Shown: positions 17,278 to 26,127 of the stretch, one piece after another
How positions within the stretch are numbered: the stretch's first letter is position 1
Layout: each line of letters opens with the position of its first letter
From: Ravibacter sp037191015
Lineage (GTDB): Bacteria; Bacteroidota; Bacteroidia; Cytophagales; Spirosomataceae
DNA length: 64,000 nucleotides
Direction of reading: 5' to 3'
NCBI GenBank assembly: GCA_037191015.1
Contig: JBBCKD010000027.1
Location: forward strand, 124,001-188,000
Notes under the pieces: generated by a model
Database searches by the model: none
The model's input: only the letters and a program-made list of their open reading frames with translations
Told to the model about the DNA's origin: nothing
Program-made: the position numbers and the translations under genes

Positions 17278-18736
17278 CAACATACAGTTTCTCATATTCT
17301 TTATAGTAGTAACCACCGCCTATTTCAGCCTGTCGTGGCGGGGCAGGTGGATATTGCTGCTGGCGGCGAGCTGCTATTTCTACATGGTTTTCAAACCGGT
17401 GTTCATTCTCATCCTGTTTGCGACCATCGTCATAGATTACTATGCGGGTATCTGGATCGAGAAAGCACAGCAGCCCGGGAAGAGGAAAGCGCTGCTCATC
17501 CTCAGCCTGATTTCCAACATAGGAATCCTTGCTTTCTTCAAATATTATGACTTCCTGGGCGAAATCCTGAATGATATAACCCGGCAGCTTTTCTCCCGGA
17601 ACATTGTCCCTGAGCTGCCGCGCATTCTGCCCGCCCCGATAGCGGAATGGTTTCTCACCGGGAGCGGACAACTGCTGCTTCCGATCGGGCTTTCCTTCCA
17701 TACCTTCCAGGCCATGAGCTATACCATCGAGGTATATCGCGGCCATCAGCCGGCGGAAAGGCATTTCGGTATTTATGCGCTGTATGTCATGTTCTATCCC
17801 CAGTTGGTAGCCGGGCCTATTGAACGGCCGCAGAACATGCTGCACCAGTTCCACAGCTATTTTGAGTTCGATTTCGAAAAAATGAAATCGGGGCTTATGC
17901 AGATGGCCTTCGGTATGTTCAAGAAAGTGGTGATAGCCGACCGCCTGTCGATGGTGGTCGATCACGCCTACGCAGATCCTGCCGGGCAAAACGGCCTTTC
18001 ACTGCTGATAGCAATGGTTTTCTATTCGTTCCAGATCTATTGTGATTTCTCTGGCTATTCCGACATCGCCATAGGTTCCGCCCGGGTAATGGGCTTCAAG
18101 CTGATGGACAATTTCCGCTCGCCTTATGAATCGGCTTCCGTCTCCGAATTCTGGTCCCGGTGGCATATTTCGCTGTCTACCTGGTTCAGGGATTACCTTT
18201 ACATTCCCCTGGGCGGGAACAGGAAGGGCGAAGTACGGCGCCAGTTCAACCTCTTTACGGTCTTCCTGGTCAGCGGGTTGTGGCACGGCGCCAGCTGGAA
18301 TTTTGTCATCTGGGGGGCTTTGCACGGAATATTCAGCATTGCAGGCGAATGGTATCGCAGGCTGCTCAAAAAAGCCGGTCTTTTCTTTCCCGGCAACCGG
18401 CTGGTGAGGGTCTTTAACGTGTTGATTACCTTTACGCTGGTAACGCTGGCATGGGTGTTTTTCCGCAACGTAAAAGCACCGGTAAGCCAGGCATTCCTGA
18501 TCCTTAAAAAGATATTTAACCTGTCGCTCGACAGCCCGGTCCTCACGCCACTGAATTCTGTGGAAATGTGGTTTTGCGTGCTGCTGATCGGGATACTCCT
18601 GGTCAAGGAACATTATATGCCTGTCATTCCTACCAAAAACACCGCAGCATTTATTGCACTGTTTTCATTCCTGGCCGCCTTCATATTGTTCTTCGGGGTA
18701 TTCAACTCAAACCAGTTTATCTACTTCCAGTTCTAG
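17267..18736 (+). CDS. MBOAT O-acyltransferase, AlgI/DltB-like
   Basis: The 489-residue protein has roughly eleven membrane helices and the AlgI/PatA hallmarks: 'WSRWHISLSTWFRDYLYIPL' (297-316) and 'SGLWHGASWNFVIWGALHG' (336-354) with catalytic His340, plus 'FYPQLVAGPIERP'. Such enzymes carry an acyl, usually acetyl, group across the membrane for transfer to a polysaccharide or lipid. The partner SGNH acyltransferase (AlgJ/AlgX-like) normally encoded alongside is missing here. It overlaps the GT2 gene at its start and shares the palindrome CTAG with the convergent DUF1275 gene at its stop. Confidence 0.9.
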   Translation: MLFNNIQFLIFFIVVTTAYFSLSWRGRWILLLAASCYFYMVFKPVFILILFATIVIDYYAGIWIEKAQQPGKRKALLILSLISNIGILAFFKYYDFLGEILNDITRQLFSRNIVPELPRILPAPIAEWFLTGSGQLLLPIGLSFHTFQAMSYTIEVYRGHQPAERHFGIYALYVMFYPQLVAGPIERPQNMLHQFHSYFEFDFEKMKSGLMQMAFGMFKKVVIADRLSMVVDHAYADPAGQNGLSLLIAMVFYSFQIYCDFSGYSDIAIGSARVMGFKLMDNFRSPYESASVSEFWSRWHISLSTWFRDYLYIPLGGNRKGEVRRQFNLFTVFLVSGLWHGASWNFVIWGALHGIFSIAGEWYRRLLKKAGLFFPGNRLVRVFNVLITFTLVTLAWVFFRNVKAPVSQAFLILKKIFNLSLDSPVLTPLNSVEMWFCVLLIGILLVKEHYMPVIPTKNTAAFIALFSFLAAFILFFGVFNSNQFIYFQF

Positions 18737-19470
18737 GAAGCCGGCTCTGCTTTTTTGGTACTTATTTTTGCCAGCCTGATCCTGATGGTCATATAATCGA
18801 TCATGAGCCCGATAACGAGTATGGACGAGGCGATCAGAAGGGTTTTGCCCCTGAGCGACGGGAAAAGAAAGCCGGCTGTTATGCCTCCCAGGAAAAAGGC
18901 CGCTATGATCGTGAAGCGCAGCTCTATTGAAGCGATCAGCTTGCTGCGTTGCTTGCCCCCGCCACTAAAAAAGAGCTGGGCCACCTCTATGCCCATGTCG
19001 GTAAACAAGCCGGTCAGGTGGGTGGTCCGCACGACCGAATTGGAAATGACAGTTACGAGCGAGTTTTGCAAACCCATCGCAAAAAGCAGCGCACAGGAAA
19101 TCGCGTTGGGGTTTTGCAGGACACAGTCGTAGCTGAGCAAGGCGATTACCGTGAGTATCGCTATTTCCACTACTACAGGTACTATAAAGATATACTTTTC
19201 ATTAAGCCGGCTCGTAAACTCGATCAGCAAACGGGAGAAGAGGGCTCCGAAAAAGAAAGAAAATATATACAGGAAATAATAAACCGCCTGGTGAAAGTTT
19301 GTGCCTGCCGCCTCCTCAACCAGGAAGGCGAAATGGCCCGTCACGTTTGTCGTAAGCCGCTGTACTGCCAGGACCCCCACCACATTTACTACACCGGCTA
19401 CAAACGACAGCAGTGAAGCGATACCCAGGTTCTGTCGGAATTTCCTGGCTTTACCTTTATGCCTGAACAT
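18733..19470 (-). CDS. DUF1275 (YoaK-like) membrane protein
   Basis: This 245-residue protein contains six or seven hydrophobic helices with 'LSFVAGVVNVVGVLAVQRLTTNVTGHFAF', the N-terminal DUF1275 signature (small variants of GY-D-A..F..NMTGN). 'AMGLQNSLVTVIS' and 'VVRTTHLTGLFTDMG' are further typical segments. Its function is unknown in general. The stop codon TAG on the minus strand and that of the convergent MBOAT gene are the same four bases, CTAG at 18733-18736. Confidence 0.88.
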   Translation of the reverse strand: MFRHKGKARKFRQNLGIASLLSFVAGVVNVVGVLAVQRLTTNVTGHFAFLVEEAAGTNFHQAVYYFLYIFSFFFGALFSRLLIEFTSRLNEKYIFIVPVVVEIAILTVIALLSYDCVLQNPNAISCALLFAMGLQNSLVTVISNSVVRTTHLTGLFTDMGIEVAQLFFSGGGKQRSKLIASIELRFTIIAAFFLGGITAGFLFPSLRGKTLLIASSILVIGLMIDYMTIRIRLAKISTKKAEPAS

Positions 19471-19678
19471 GATATTGAACTGAAAAACCGCAAATTGAGC
19501 CTCCTGAATAATCTATCCGGTATTCCGGGAATACTTTCCTTTTTTATGGCGGATCAAATGCGCCGCAAGTAAAGCAAAGAAGCGGCCGTCTCAAAGCAAA
19601 AACCGGGAAATAAAATCATTCATTATATCTTTATCGTTTGATAAAGCTGCCTGTAACCATCGCGTTAATTTTATACAC

Positions 19679-21259
19679 TTGAAAGTACCTGTTCTGAATA
19701 TACTTTTCGTCTCGCTGACCGGCTTCCTGTTCTCTGTTCCTTCGCAAAGCCAGCCGGCTCCCGATGAAATCAATTTTGTGCGTCAGGGCGTCCGCCGGCT
19801 TATTTTTGATGAAGCGCATACCATTCCATTGGCTGCACTGAAACCTGCTGAAATCATCGGGATGTCTGCAATGTACCCGGTTACCCAAAGTTCGGAAATC
19901 CCGGCCCGGGTTGAGGTAAGCCATAACCGGCTTGTGGTCTCCTCCGATACGGAAACGCAGACGGCGATCTGGTTCGGAGGGTTTAACCCTTTTGCCACTT
20001 ATACCCTCAACCTGGCGTCATGTGAAGGTGAAGGGGCTTTCGGATTTGAATTTTCAGACGCCGGAAAAGCCGAAAAGTTCAGGATTGCCGTCAGCTACGG
20101 GCAAGACCGGATCACGGGGGTGTACCAGGAAATTGTGAAGAACGGCGACGTCGTTTCCCGGGAGTCGATCGCTACCCGGCTCGCCCCTTCAATTAAGCCA
20201 TATGGCAGGATTATTCTCCAGATGCTTGGAAGCGGTCTTACGGTCTTTGTGCAGCAGGATAGCCTGCCGCAGCCTGTCGCGCAGTCGGATTTTGCCGCAC
20301 ATATCGACCTGCGCGCCAAACGCTATCTGCATTCTTTCCAGGCTAATTTATGGATTGAAACCAATGCCGGAAGCGTCCGGATCAACGAGGTGACCTCCGC
20401 CTTAAGCAGTGGCATGGGGCTTGCCGATATCCGGGCCATGACCTACGAGGACGGAAGCCCGATGCTCGACCGGGGGCGGCTCTGGTATACCATGACGATC
20501 AGGGGAAGGGCTTTACCACATCATGTACAAGGTGTATTCAGCATGGACCCTTCCGTACTCGACCTCCGGTTTGAGGGAATTATCGTATTCGACAGGCAGG
20601 ACGGGATCCTCCGTAACGAAGTGGCTTCCCATATCTTCTATGACAGGACAGAAAAGACCTGGCGGGGAATCACCACCGGGTTCAGCGCCTATGCCCATCC
20701 GCAGGAGCGCAAGCAACTGCTGGCTGTGGAGAGCGTAAAAGACCCCCGTTTCGGCTTTTCCGTGATGTCGGCCTCGCCCTTTGGCATCGTGGGCGACATC
20801 GAGGACCCGCACATCCTGTATGATGCGGAGGCCGGAAAATGGCGCATACTGACCTGCGAAAATATCGACGGCTATAAAGCGGTCATGATGGAATCGGCGT
20901 CATGGAACAAAGATTACCGGCGCATTGCGGGACCTGTACCTTATAATTCCACCGGAACTTCCATTCAGCGCATCGGCGGAAAACCTTATTGTTTTTCCGG
21001 AAGCCAGGAGCGGAAGATCTTCATCTATTCCTATCCTGATCTCCGCGATGCCGGTACTTTGAAAATGGACCTTCCTCCCTGGGACGGAAGCTCCGGTACA
21101 AGAGTCTGGCCTAACGTAGTAGAGCTGCCCGACGGTTACCCGTTCCGGTATGTAGCGCTTATGATGGACCGGTTCAATTATCCCGGGCTGCAGGGCCCTA
21201 ACTGGACGTATGGGGCGCTGTACCTGTATCACGGGTATGACGGCGGAAAGAAATTATGA
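19679..21259 (+). CDS. Secreted glycosidase-like five-bladed propeller protein
   Basis: The 526-residue protein has a signal peptide (KVPVLNILFVSLTGFLFSVPSQSQ) starting from TTG at 19679; no ATG exists before residue 60, so TTG is required. Residues about 30-240 look like a beta-sandwich, and 240-526 carry propeller motifs resembling GH43/GH32-type folds: 'ADIRAMTYEDGSPML', 'WYTMTIRG', 'GDIEDPHILYDAEAGKWRIL', 'TRVWPNVVELPDGYPFRYVALMMDR'. The substrate and the acid residues cannot be assigned with confidence. It is expected at the cell surface or in the periplasm and stands alone between divergent and convergent neighbours. Confidence 0.65.
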   Translation: MKVPVLNILFVSLTGFLFSVPSQSQPAPDEINFVRQGVRRLIFDEAHTIPLAALKPAEIIGMSAMYPVTQSSEIPARVEVSHNRLVVSSDTETQTAIWFGGFNPFATYTLNLASCEGEGAFGFEFSDAGKAEKFRIAVSYGQDRITGVYQEIVKNGDVVSRESIATRLAPSIKPYGRIILQMLGSGLTVFVQQDSLPQPVAQSDFAAHIDLRAKRYLHSFQANLWIETNAGSVRINEVTSALSSGMGLADIRAMTYEDGSPMLDRGRLWYTMTIRGRALPHHVQGVFSMDPSVLDLRFEGIIVFDRQDGILRNEVASHIFYDRTEKTWRGITTGFSAYAHPQERKQLLAVESVKDPRFGFSVMSASPFGIVGDIEDPHILYDAEAGKWRILTCENIDGYKAVMMESASWNKDYRRIAGPVPYNSTGTSIQRIGGKPYCFSGSQERKIFIYSYPDLRDAGTLKMDLPPWDGSSGTRVWPNVVELPDGYPFRYVALMMDRFNYPGLQGPNWTYGALYLYHGYDGGKKL

Positions 21260-21384
21260 ATTGACCTCTACAGGACACACCGTTCGTTTCTACGCATTTT
21301 TCCGGTAGACCTTTCAGGGTGTAAAAAGCAGAATTCTCTTCATCTTTATACACTCTTATTATCAAAAACTACATGTTATCAGAA

Positions 21385-22878
21385 CTAAGGCCCGGGCTGT
21401 TCAGAAATCCGGCGGGACAAATGCCGTTCAAAAAATGAACCCTTCCGTGAGAGGTACTGATTTGCCTCCAGTTCGCCGGAATGGGTATTGAAGAGCAATG
21501 CTTCATAGGTATTCTGATAGCCATCATAAGGCAGGGGACTGAAAGGGTACCGTTCGGGGAACAGGTCGGCAACGATGACGTTTTGTTTCAGGGACTTGCC
21601 GATATGGCTGACAGGCAGGACAACACCTAAGCTCATTACGGCCAGAACCGCGTTGAAATAGAAGGTCTTTTTCCATTTTCCGGCTTCGTATAAATGATCA
21701 AGCGAGCGGAGTATGCCCAGCAAAACAATGCACATCAGCGGGTTATACCCCCGTATGAACCAATCGTTCCAATACCCGATCCGGTAAAGGGATATCAGGA
21801 AAAACATCAGGAGCGCAGCCATCACGAACCAGCGGGGAATGAGATCGTCGACGTTCTTCAGTTCGCGCAGGATAAGGAAAAACAATATCAGGTCGATCAA
21901 TACCCCTACGAAATATTCGGCCATGATTTCGCCCAGGGGCTCAAACTGCCAGATAAAGCCGTGTATCGGAGTGCTGTCGGAAGAGCTCAGGAAAAGAAAG
22001 GTAGGAAGGAACGCAAGTCCTGCCACGATCACCGGCGCCATGGTCCTGACGGTCAGCCATGGGTACCGGTCGTAGAAGTAGCTCCTGACGAACATCACGG
22101 CGAAAAGCAGGACAAAAACGATACTCGGGAAAATAGCCCATATAAAGCCCAGCGTAATAGGGAAAAAGCTGTCGGCAGGATTTTTCCTGATAAAGAAATC
22201 GTATACCAGGATCGACGACAGCAGCAATATGGGGATGATCTGGTTGGTCACCCATCGTGACTGGTCAAAAAGCGCCCATATTTCGGAGTAGAACGGGGGA
22301 TTGTTATAGCTATATTGTGTAAAAACCAGGTAGAAAGCAACCTTAGCCAGGTGGCCGACCCCGCCGAGGAACAATAATAGCACCACCAGAATCACCCGTT
22401 TCTTTAGCAGCAGGTACAGCCAGAGCAAGGCAAGCCAGTAGCCTGCGACTGTCCAGAGAAGCAGGGCTTCCACCGACAACTGTCCTAATAGTTTGGAAAT
22501 GGCAGCCGGAGGGATGAAGTAACCAAAATAGTAGCAGGCGTATTGTTCTTTTCCGGGAAAATAGATAGGCCACGGATTTTTGAACAGGTCATCGTATTTG
22601 GCATTATGCATCCAGTAATCCGCTATCTGGTAGCTCAGGCCTCCGGTTCCGGTGCAGAAAGTCCAGAAAGCGGCCATGCCCAGGAAAAGCCAGATGCGGC
22701 TGCCCGGAATATGAAAGGAGGAATATGCTTCTTTCCTCCTAAGCTGCAGGGTAAAAAGACCTACCAAGGCAATAGCTACAGGGATCGAATACAAGGGTTT
22801 GAACCAGCCCAAAACAAACAGGATGTTGGGTATAAGCAAGTATGTCAGGCTATACTTTCGTAAAGTAGAAATATTCAT
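21385..22878 (-). CDS. GT-C-like polytopic membrane protein
   Basis: About twelve membrane helices are evident. I chose the ATG at 22878 (MNISTLRKYSLTYLLIP), which begins just before the first helix, rather than the longer start at 22950 that adds a polar 24-residue extension. The loop after helix 2-3, 'YQIADYWMHNAKYDDLFKNP' followed by WPIYF, has the acidic/His pattern of integral membrane glycosyltransferases that use lipid-linked sugars. The following 'YYFGYFIPPAAISKLLG' fits the same type. No named family is certain. It could use the polyprenyl-phosphate sugar made by the GT2 enzyme at 16.3 kb, but that is inference. Confidence 0.7.
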   Translation of the reverse strand: MNISTLRKYSLTYLLIPNILFVLGWFKPLYSIPVAIALVGLFTLQLRRKEAYSSFHIPGSRIWLFLGMAAFWTFCTGTGGLSYQIADYWMHNAKYDDLFKNPWPIYFPGKEQYACYYFGYFIPPAAISKLLGQLSVEALLLWTVAGYWLALLWLYLLLKKRVILVVLLLFLGGVGHLAKVAFYLVFTQYSYNNPPFYSEIWALFDQSRWVTNQIIPILLLSSILVYDFFIRKNPADSFFPITLGFIWAIFPSIVFVLLFAVMFVRSYFYDRYPWLTVRTMAPVIVAGLAFLPTFLFLSSSDSTPIHGFIWQFEPLGEIMAEYFVGVLIDLILFFLILRELKNVDDLIPRWFVMAALLMFFLISLYRIGYWNDWFIRGYNPLMCIVLLGILRSLDHLYEAGKWKKTFYFNAVLAVMSLGVVLPVSHIGKSLKQNVIVADLFPERYPFSPLPYDGYQNTYEALLFNTHSGELEANQYLSRKGSFFERHLSRRISEQPGP

Positions 22879-22984
22879 TAAGATGGTATTTACAAAACAA
22901 AAAACCGGGTTCTCATCGCGCAAATTAGCATGCTCCGGACGATTAAACAAGCCATATCATCTATATAGCCTTATCTAACAGGGA

Positions 22985-23635
22985 TCAGAATCCCACTTTA
23001 AGCGTAAGATACCCCTGCAGGTAGCCCAGAGCCCGGGTATGACGGACCTCTAAAAAAAGTGGGTTTTGATGGCTGCCTGCCCCCGGCTGGTAGTTCCTTA
23101 ACCTGCTACCCATCATATCGTCCCGTTTGGGGTTCAGCGATTTTTGCACTCCGAAATCGATGCTCAGCTTTCGGGAAACCGGCCGGGTAAACCCGATCCG
23201 CAAAGCGGGGATCAGCACCGTGCCTGAGGCTGAAACCTTTACCGGGGGTAGTTTGGGATCCTCGGGCGAAGACCTGAGAGCGGTTTGCCGGTAGTTTGAA
23301 ATCACCATCAGCGGATTTATATAAAACCGTACCTCGCGCGACGGTCCGAAGCCGGGCGTATACAATCTGCCGCCCAGGCGGGCGTAGAGGCCGGAAGTAC
23401 GCCGCCGGTCGTAAAAGTCCCAGTCCAGGTAGTCAGAAATACCGGTATAACCCGTATTAAAAGTGTAGCCTGCATCGGCCGTCAGCGCATACCAGGACCT
23501 GTTACTGAATTCGGAAGTTACTTCAACGCTTTTAGCAATGACCGGTATGAAATTGATACCGGCTTTCCCGGTCCATTGAGCATATGCTGCCGGCGCTGCG
23601 GAGAGTATGAGCGTAATACAGAAAAGTCTTCTCAT
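22985..23635 (-). CDS. Outer-membrane beta-barrel-like protein, paralogue A
   Basis: The 216-residue product has a signal peptide ending AAYAQ and a mature part of alternating amphipathic strands (for example RTSGLYARLGGRLYTPGF, VRFYINPLMVISNY, VLIPALRIGFTRPV) ending in an aromatic residue (VGF), as expected of an outer-membrane barrel. It is a close paralogue of 24261-24902, with long nearly identical DNA blocks. Upstream it still carries the last codons of a DoxX-like gene, so it is the transplanted copy. Function is unknown. Confidence 0.75.
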   Translation of the reverse strand: MRRLFCITLILSAAPAAYAQWTGKAGINFIPVIAKSVEVTSEFSNRSWYALTADAGYTFNTGYTGISDYLDWDFYDRRRTSGLYARLGGRLYTPGFGPSREVRFYINPLMVISNYRQTALRSSPEDPKLPPVKVSASGTVLIPALRIGFTRPVSRKLSIDFGVQKSLNPKRDDMMGSRLRNYQPGAGSHQNPLFLEVRHTRALGYLQGYLTLKVGF

Positions 23636-23675
23636 AGCATCGGATGGATAGTTGTTATCAGGAGCCTGTTACAAG

Positions 23676-23687
23676 TTAAAAGGTTGT
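23676..23687 (-). repeat. Leftover 3' end of doxX-like gene carried along by the duplication
   Basis: On the minus strand this reads ACA ACC TTT TAA, the same last codons and stop as the DoxX-like gene ending at 24940 (ACA ACC TTT TAG). In both places it lies about 40 bases upstream of a barrel-protein ATG. It marks one boundary of the duplicated block. Confidence 0.6.
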
Positions 23688-23887
23688 GATCGGCGATGGC
23701 GGGAGCGTAAAGATACTGTTCTTATACATTTAAGCGCTACAAAATGGTACCCTTACAGGCAAGACCATACACCACCAGCGCATTTTGCATTCTCAAAATT
23801 TATTTCGAACAGATAATCCTACAGACTATAATTTTAATTTACTTTGTATTTCAAAGTACTTTCAAACAAATCAAAACTCACAAAACC

Positions 23888-24244
23888 ATGAATGCACAAA
23901 ATGAATTACAATACAGCCGGCGCTATCTGTCATTGGGCAGATCGGCTGTACGGGGCGCCGGCCTTGCACTCCTGCTGGCAACAGTTTTCCTGTGTGTTAT
24001 TTTTCTTATCGGGGATGTACTGACCGGGAAGAAATTCTGGCAGGGCGCCCGGGAATTTTTCCCGTTGATCACGGTAACCGGCGGCGGCGCCTTGGGAGGA
24101 ACGTTCTACTACCTGATGAACCAGGCGTGGCAGCCGAAAGGATGGAAAAAAATCGTGGCTGCTTTCGTCTGTATACTGGTTTATGTCACCTTATTGTGGC
24201 TCAGCCTGATAGCAGGATTCAGCGCTACCGGCCAGTGGGATTAA
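23888..24244 (+). CDS. Small two- or three-helix membrane protein
   Basis: From the ATG at 23888 the product is 118 residues (MNAQNELQYSRRYLSLGRS...), with hydrophobic helices at about 24-46, 60-80 and 90-112. A longer frame opens at 23744 but its extra N-terminus is translated AT-rich leader and lacks a natural start context. I do not recognise the family. It sits on the opposite strand between the two duplicated barrel genes, so it was either split off by the duplication or inserted between the copies. Confidence 0.65.
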   Translation: MNAQNELQYSRRYLSLGRSAVRGAGLALLLATVFLCVIFLIGDVLTGKKFWQGAREFFPLITVTGGGALGGTFYYLMNQAWQPKGWKKIVAAFVCILVYVTLLWLSLIAGFSATGQWD

Positions 24245-24260
24245 GATAAATATCAAAAAA

Positions 24261-24902
24261 TCAAAGCTTCATTTTAAGCGCCAGGTATCCCTGAAGGTAG
24301 CGCATAAGCTGCGTGGAGCCTATAAAAGGCGGGTTTTGACCGCTGCCCGCGCCCGGCTGGTAATTCCTTGCCCAGCTGCCGATCATGTCGTCCCGTTTGG
24401 GATTCAGGGCTTTTTGCACTCCGAAATCGATGATTAGCTTTCGGGAAACCGGCCGGGTAAACCCGATCCGCAAAGCGGGGATCAGCACCGTGCCTGAGGC
24501 TGAAACCTTTACCGGGGGCAATTCGGGATCTTCGGAAGATTTAAAGGCGGTTTGCCGGTAACCGGAAATGACCAGCAGGGGGTTCACATAAAACCGTACC
24601 TCTCGCGACGGTCCGAAGCCGGGCGTATACAATCTGCCGCCCAGGCGGCCGTAGAGACCCGAAGTACGCCGCCGCTTGTGAAAGTCCCACACCTTGTCGT
24701 CAAAAATACCGGTATAACCCGTATTGAAAGTGTAGCCTGCGTCGGCCGTCAGCGCATACCAGGGCCTGTTGCTGAATTCGGAAGTTACTTCGGCACTTGA
24801 GGCAACAACCGGTATGAAATTGATACCGGCTTTCCCGGTCCATTGTGCATACGCTGCCGGCGGCGCAGACAGAATGAGCATGATACAGAAAAGCCTTCTC
24901 AT
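24261..24902 (-). CDS. Outer-membrane beta-barrel-like protein, paralogue B
   Basis: The 213-residue product is closely similar to 22985-23635 over its whole length, including the signal peptide (MRRLFCIMLILSAPPAAYAQW) and the block 'RIGFTRPVSRKLIIDFGVQKALNPKRDDMIGS'. It follows the DoxX-like gene by 37 bases on the same strand, so it is likely the last gene of the ArsR-AHSA1-DoxX operon and the original copy. The barrel prediction comes from alternating strands; function is unknown. Confidence 0.75.
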   Translation of the reverse strand: MRRLFCIMLILSAPPAAYAQWTGKAGINFIPVVASSAEVTSEFSNRPWYALTADAGYTFNTGYTGIFDDKVWDFHKRRRTSGLYGRLGGRLYTPGFGPSREVRFYVNPLLVISGYRQTAFKSSEDPELPPVKVSASGTVLIPALRIGFTRPVSRKLIIDFGVQKALNPKRDDMIGSWARNYQPGAGSGQNPPFIGSTQLMRYLQGYLALKMKL

Positions 24903-24939
24903 AGCAACGGGATTGTTGATATAAGGAGCCGGCCCTTAG

Positions 24940-25320
24940 CTAAAAGGTTGTAACCAGCCTTCTTTCCGAAGGCCGGTAATACCACGACATGATCGTGAGG
25001 ACAAGCAGCAGGACCGGGCCGAAATATTCTGCCGCGGCGTCCCCGTGAACGAGATGTGAAAAGACAGCGCCTGTCATCAGGAAGAAAAAACCGGCGTAGG
25101 CCCACTCCTTTACCAGCGGGAACCGGGGAATAAGAACGGCCACGACCCCCAATAGCTTCCAGGTACCTATAATCCTCAGGAAATACATCGGGTAGCCCAG
25201 CTCGGTCATTTTCTGCACCTCCTCTTCCATCGGAAGGATCTGTACGATACCGGTCGAGACCATCCCCAGGCTAAGCCAGAGCGTCGCGATCCAGTATATG
25301 ATTTTATTTCTCTTTGTCAT
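24940..25320 (-). CDS. DoxX-like membrane protein
   Basis: This 126-residue protein has four hydrophobic helices and the DoxX_2 look: 'LWLSLGMVSTGIVQIL', 'LGYPMYFLRIIGTWKLLGVVAVL' shortened here, and 'FFFLMTGAVFSHLVHGD'. Small DoxX proteins are inner-membrane proteins often linked to redox or stress. It lies 7 bases after the AHSA1 gene and shares the ArsR-controlled promoter upstream. The final codons are duplicated at 23676. Confidence 0.85.
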   Translation of the reverse strand: MTKRNKIIYWIATLWLSLGMVSTGIVQILPMEEEVQKMTELGYPMYFLRIIGTWKLLGVVAVLIPRFPLVKEWAYAGFFFLMTGAVFSHLVHGDAAAEYFGPVLLLVLTIMSWYYRPSERRLVTTF

Positions 25321-25327
25321 GACGGGA

Positions 25328-25795
25328 TTATTTTAATTTTTCTATGATTTCCTGTAAGCGGTTATGGGCCATGTTGATACCGTATGCAAAAGGCAGCTTC
25401 AGCATATTGTCCCTGTCGGTTACTGATTTATACACGATGTGCATCGTCAGCTTAGATGTATCCGGCCCAAGCTTTTCGAATTCCAGGAACTCGAGCTGAA
25501 CAGGGAAAGGCGCATTTTCCATTTCGAAAGTCCGCGTGATGTTCTTTTCCGGGACAAAGCTGTGAATCACTCCGTTCGCCCTGAACAACACGTTTCCCTG
25601 CGGATCCCTCGTCTCAAAGAGGTAGCTTCCGTGGTTTTTGTTTTCGAGTTTCAACACCTTGTTTCCCATCCATTGCTCGACCAGCTCAGCCTCTGCGTAT
25701 GCTTTGAAAAGCAGCTCAAGCGGCAGCTCGAATTCCCTGGTAATGACCAGGTCCTGTTTGCCGTCTTCGGCATGTACTTTTGTTTTCTGCTCCAT
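25328..25795 (-). CDS. SRPBCC/AHSA1-family protein
   Basis: The 155-residue protein has the START-like AHSA1 pattern: 'ITREFELPLELLFKAYAEAELVEQWM' at the start (first strand-helix, residues 17-42), 'GSYLFETRDPQG', 'TRTFEMENAPFP' and a long C-terminal helix. These proteins form a hydrophobic cavity for an unknown ligand. It is placed 9 bases downstream of the ArsR gene; ArsR-AHSA1 pairs are common in Bacteroidota and Actinobacteria. Confidence 0.9.
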   Translation of the reverse strand: MEQKTKVHAEDGKQDLVITREFELPLELLFKAYAEAELVEQWMGNKVLKLENKNHGSYLFETRDPQGNVLFRANGVIHSFVPEKNITRTFEMENAPFPVQLEFLEFEKLGPDTSKLTMHIVYKSVTDRDNMLKLPFAYGINMAHNRLQEIIEKLK

Positions 25796-25804
25796 AGTAA
25801 ATTA

Positions 25805-26125
25805 TTATTCTGTTTTGTATTTTTTCATTAAGGCTTCCAGCTTATTAAACCGGTCGTCCCACATCTTGCGGAAAGGCTCTATAAAGTCTGCTATCTCTTT
25901 CATCTTCCCGGCGTTAAGGTGGTAGTAAATCTCGCGTCCCTGCTGTTCCTGGAGCAGCAGTTCACACTCCGCCAGGATATGCAGGTGCCTGGAAACCGTC
26001 GGTCTCGACGTGTCAAAGTTTGCAGCTATAGCGCCGGCCGTCAGGGATTGGGATGCGAGCAGCAGTAATATCGCTCTCCTGGTCGGGTCTGCAATTGCCT
26101 GGAATACGTCTCGTCTCAGATTCAT
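25805..26125 (-). CDS. ArsR-family transcriptional repressor
   Basis: This 106-residue winged-helix protein begins MNLRRDVFQAIADPTRRAIL, the standard ArsR start, with recognition helix 'TSRPTVSRHLHILAECELL' (about 44-62) and wing 'EQQGREIYYHL'. No Cys pair for metal sensing is present, so it belongs to the non-metal branch that pairs with AHSA1 proteins. It is the first gene of a three- or four-gene operon. Its ATG abuts one of two palindromic operators that bracket a perfect -7 element, showing autoregulation. Confidence 0.92.
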   Translation of the reverse strand: MNLRRDVFQAIADPTRRAILLLLASQSLTAGAIAANFDTSRPTVSRHLHILAECELLLQEQQGREIYYHLNAGKMKEIADFIEPFRKMWDDRFNKLEALMKKYKTE

Positions 26126-26127
26126 TG

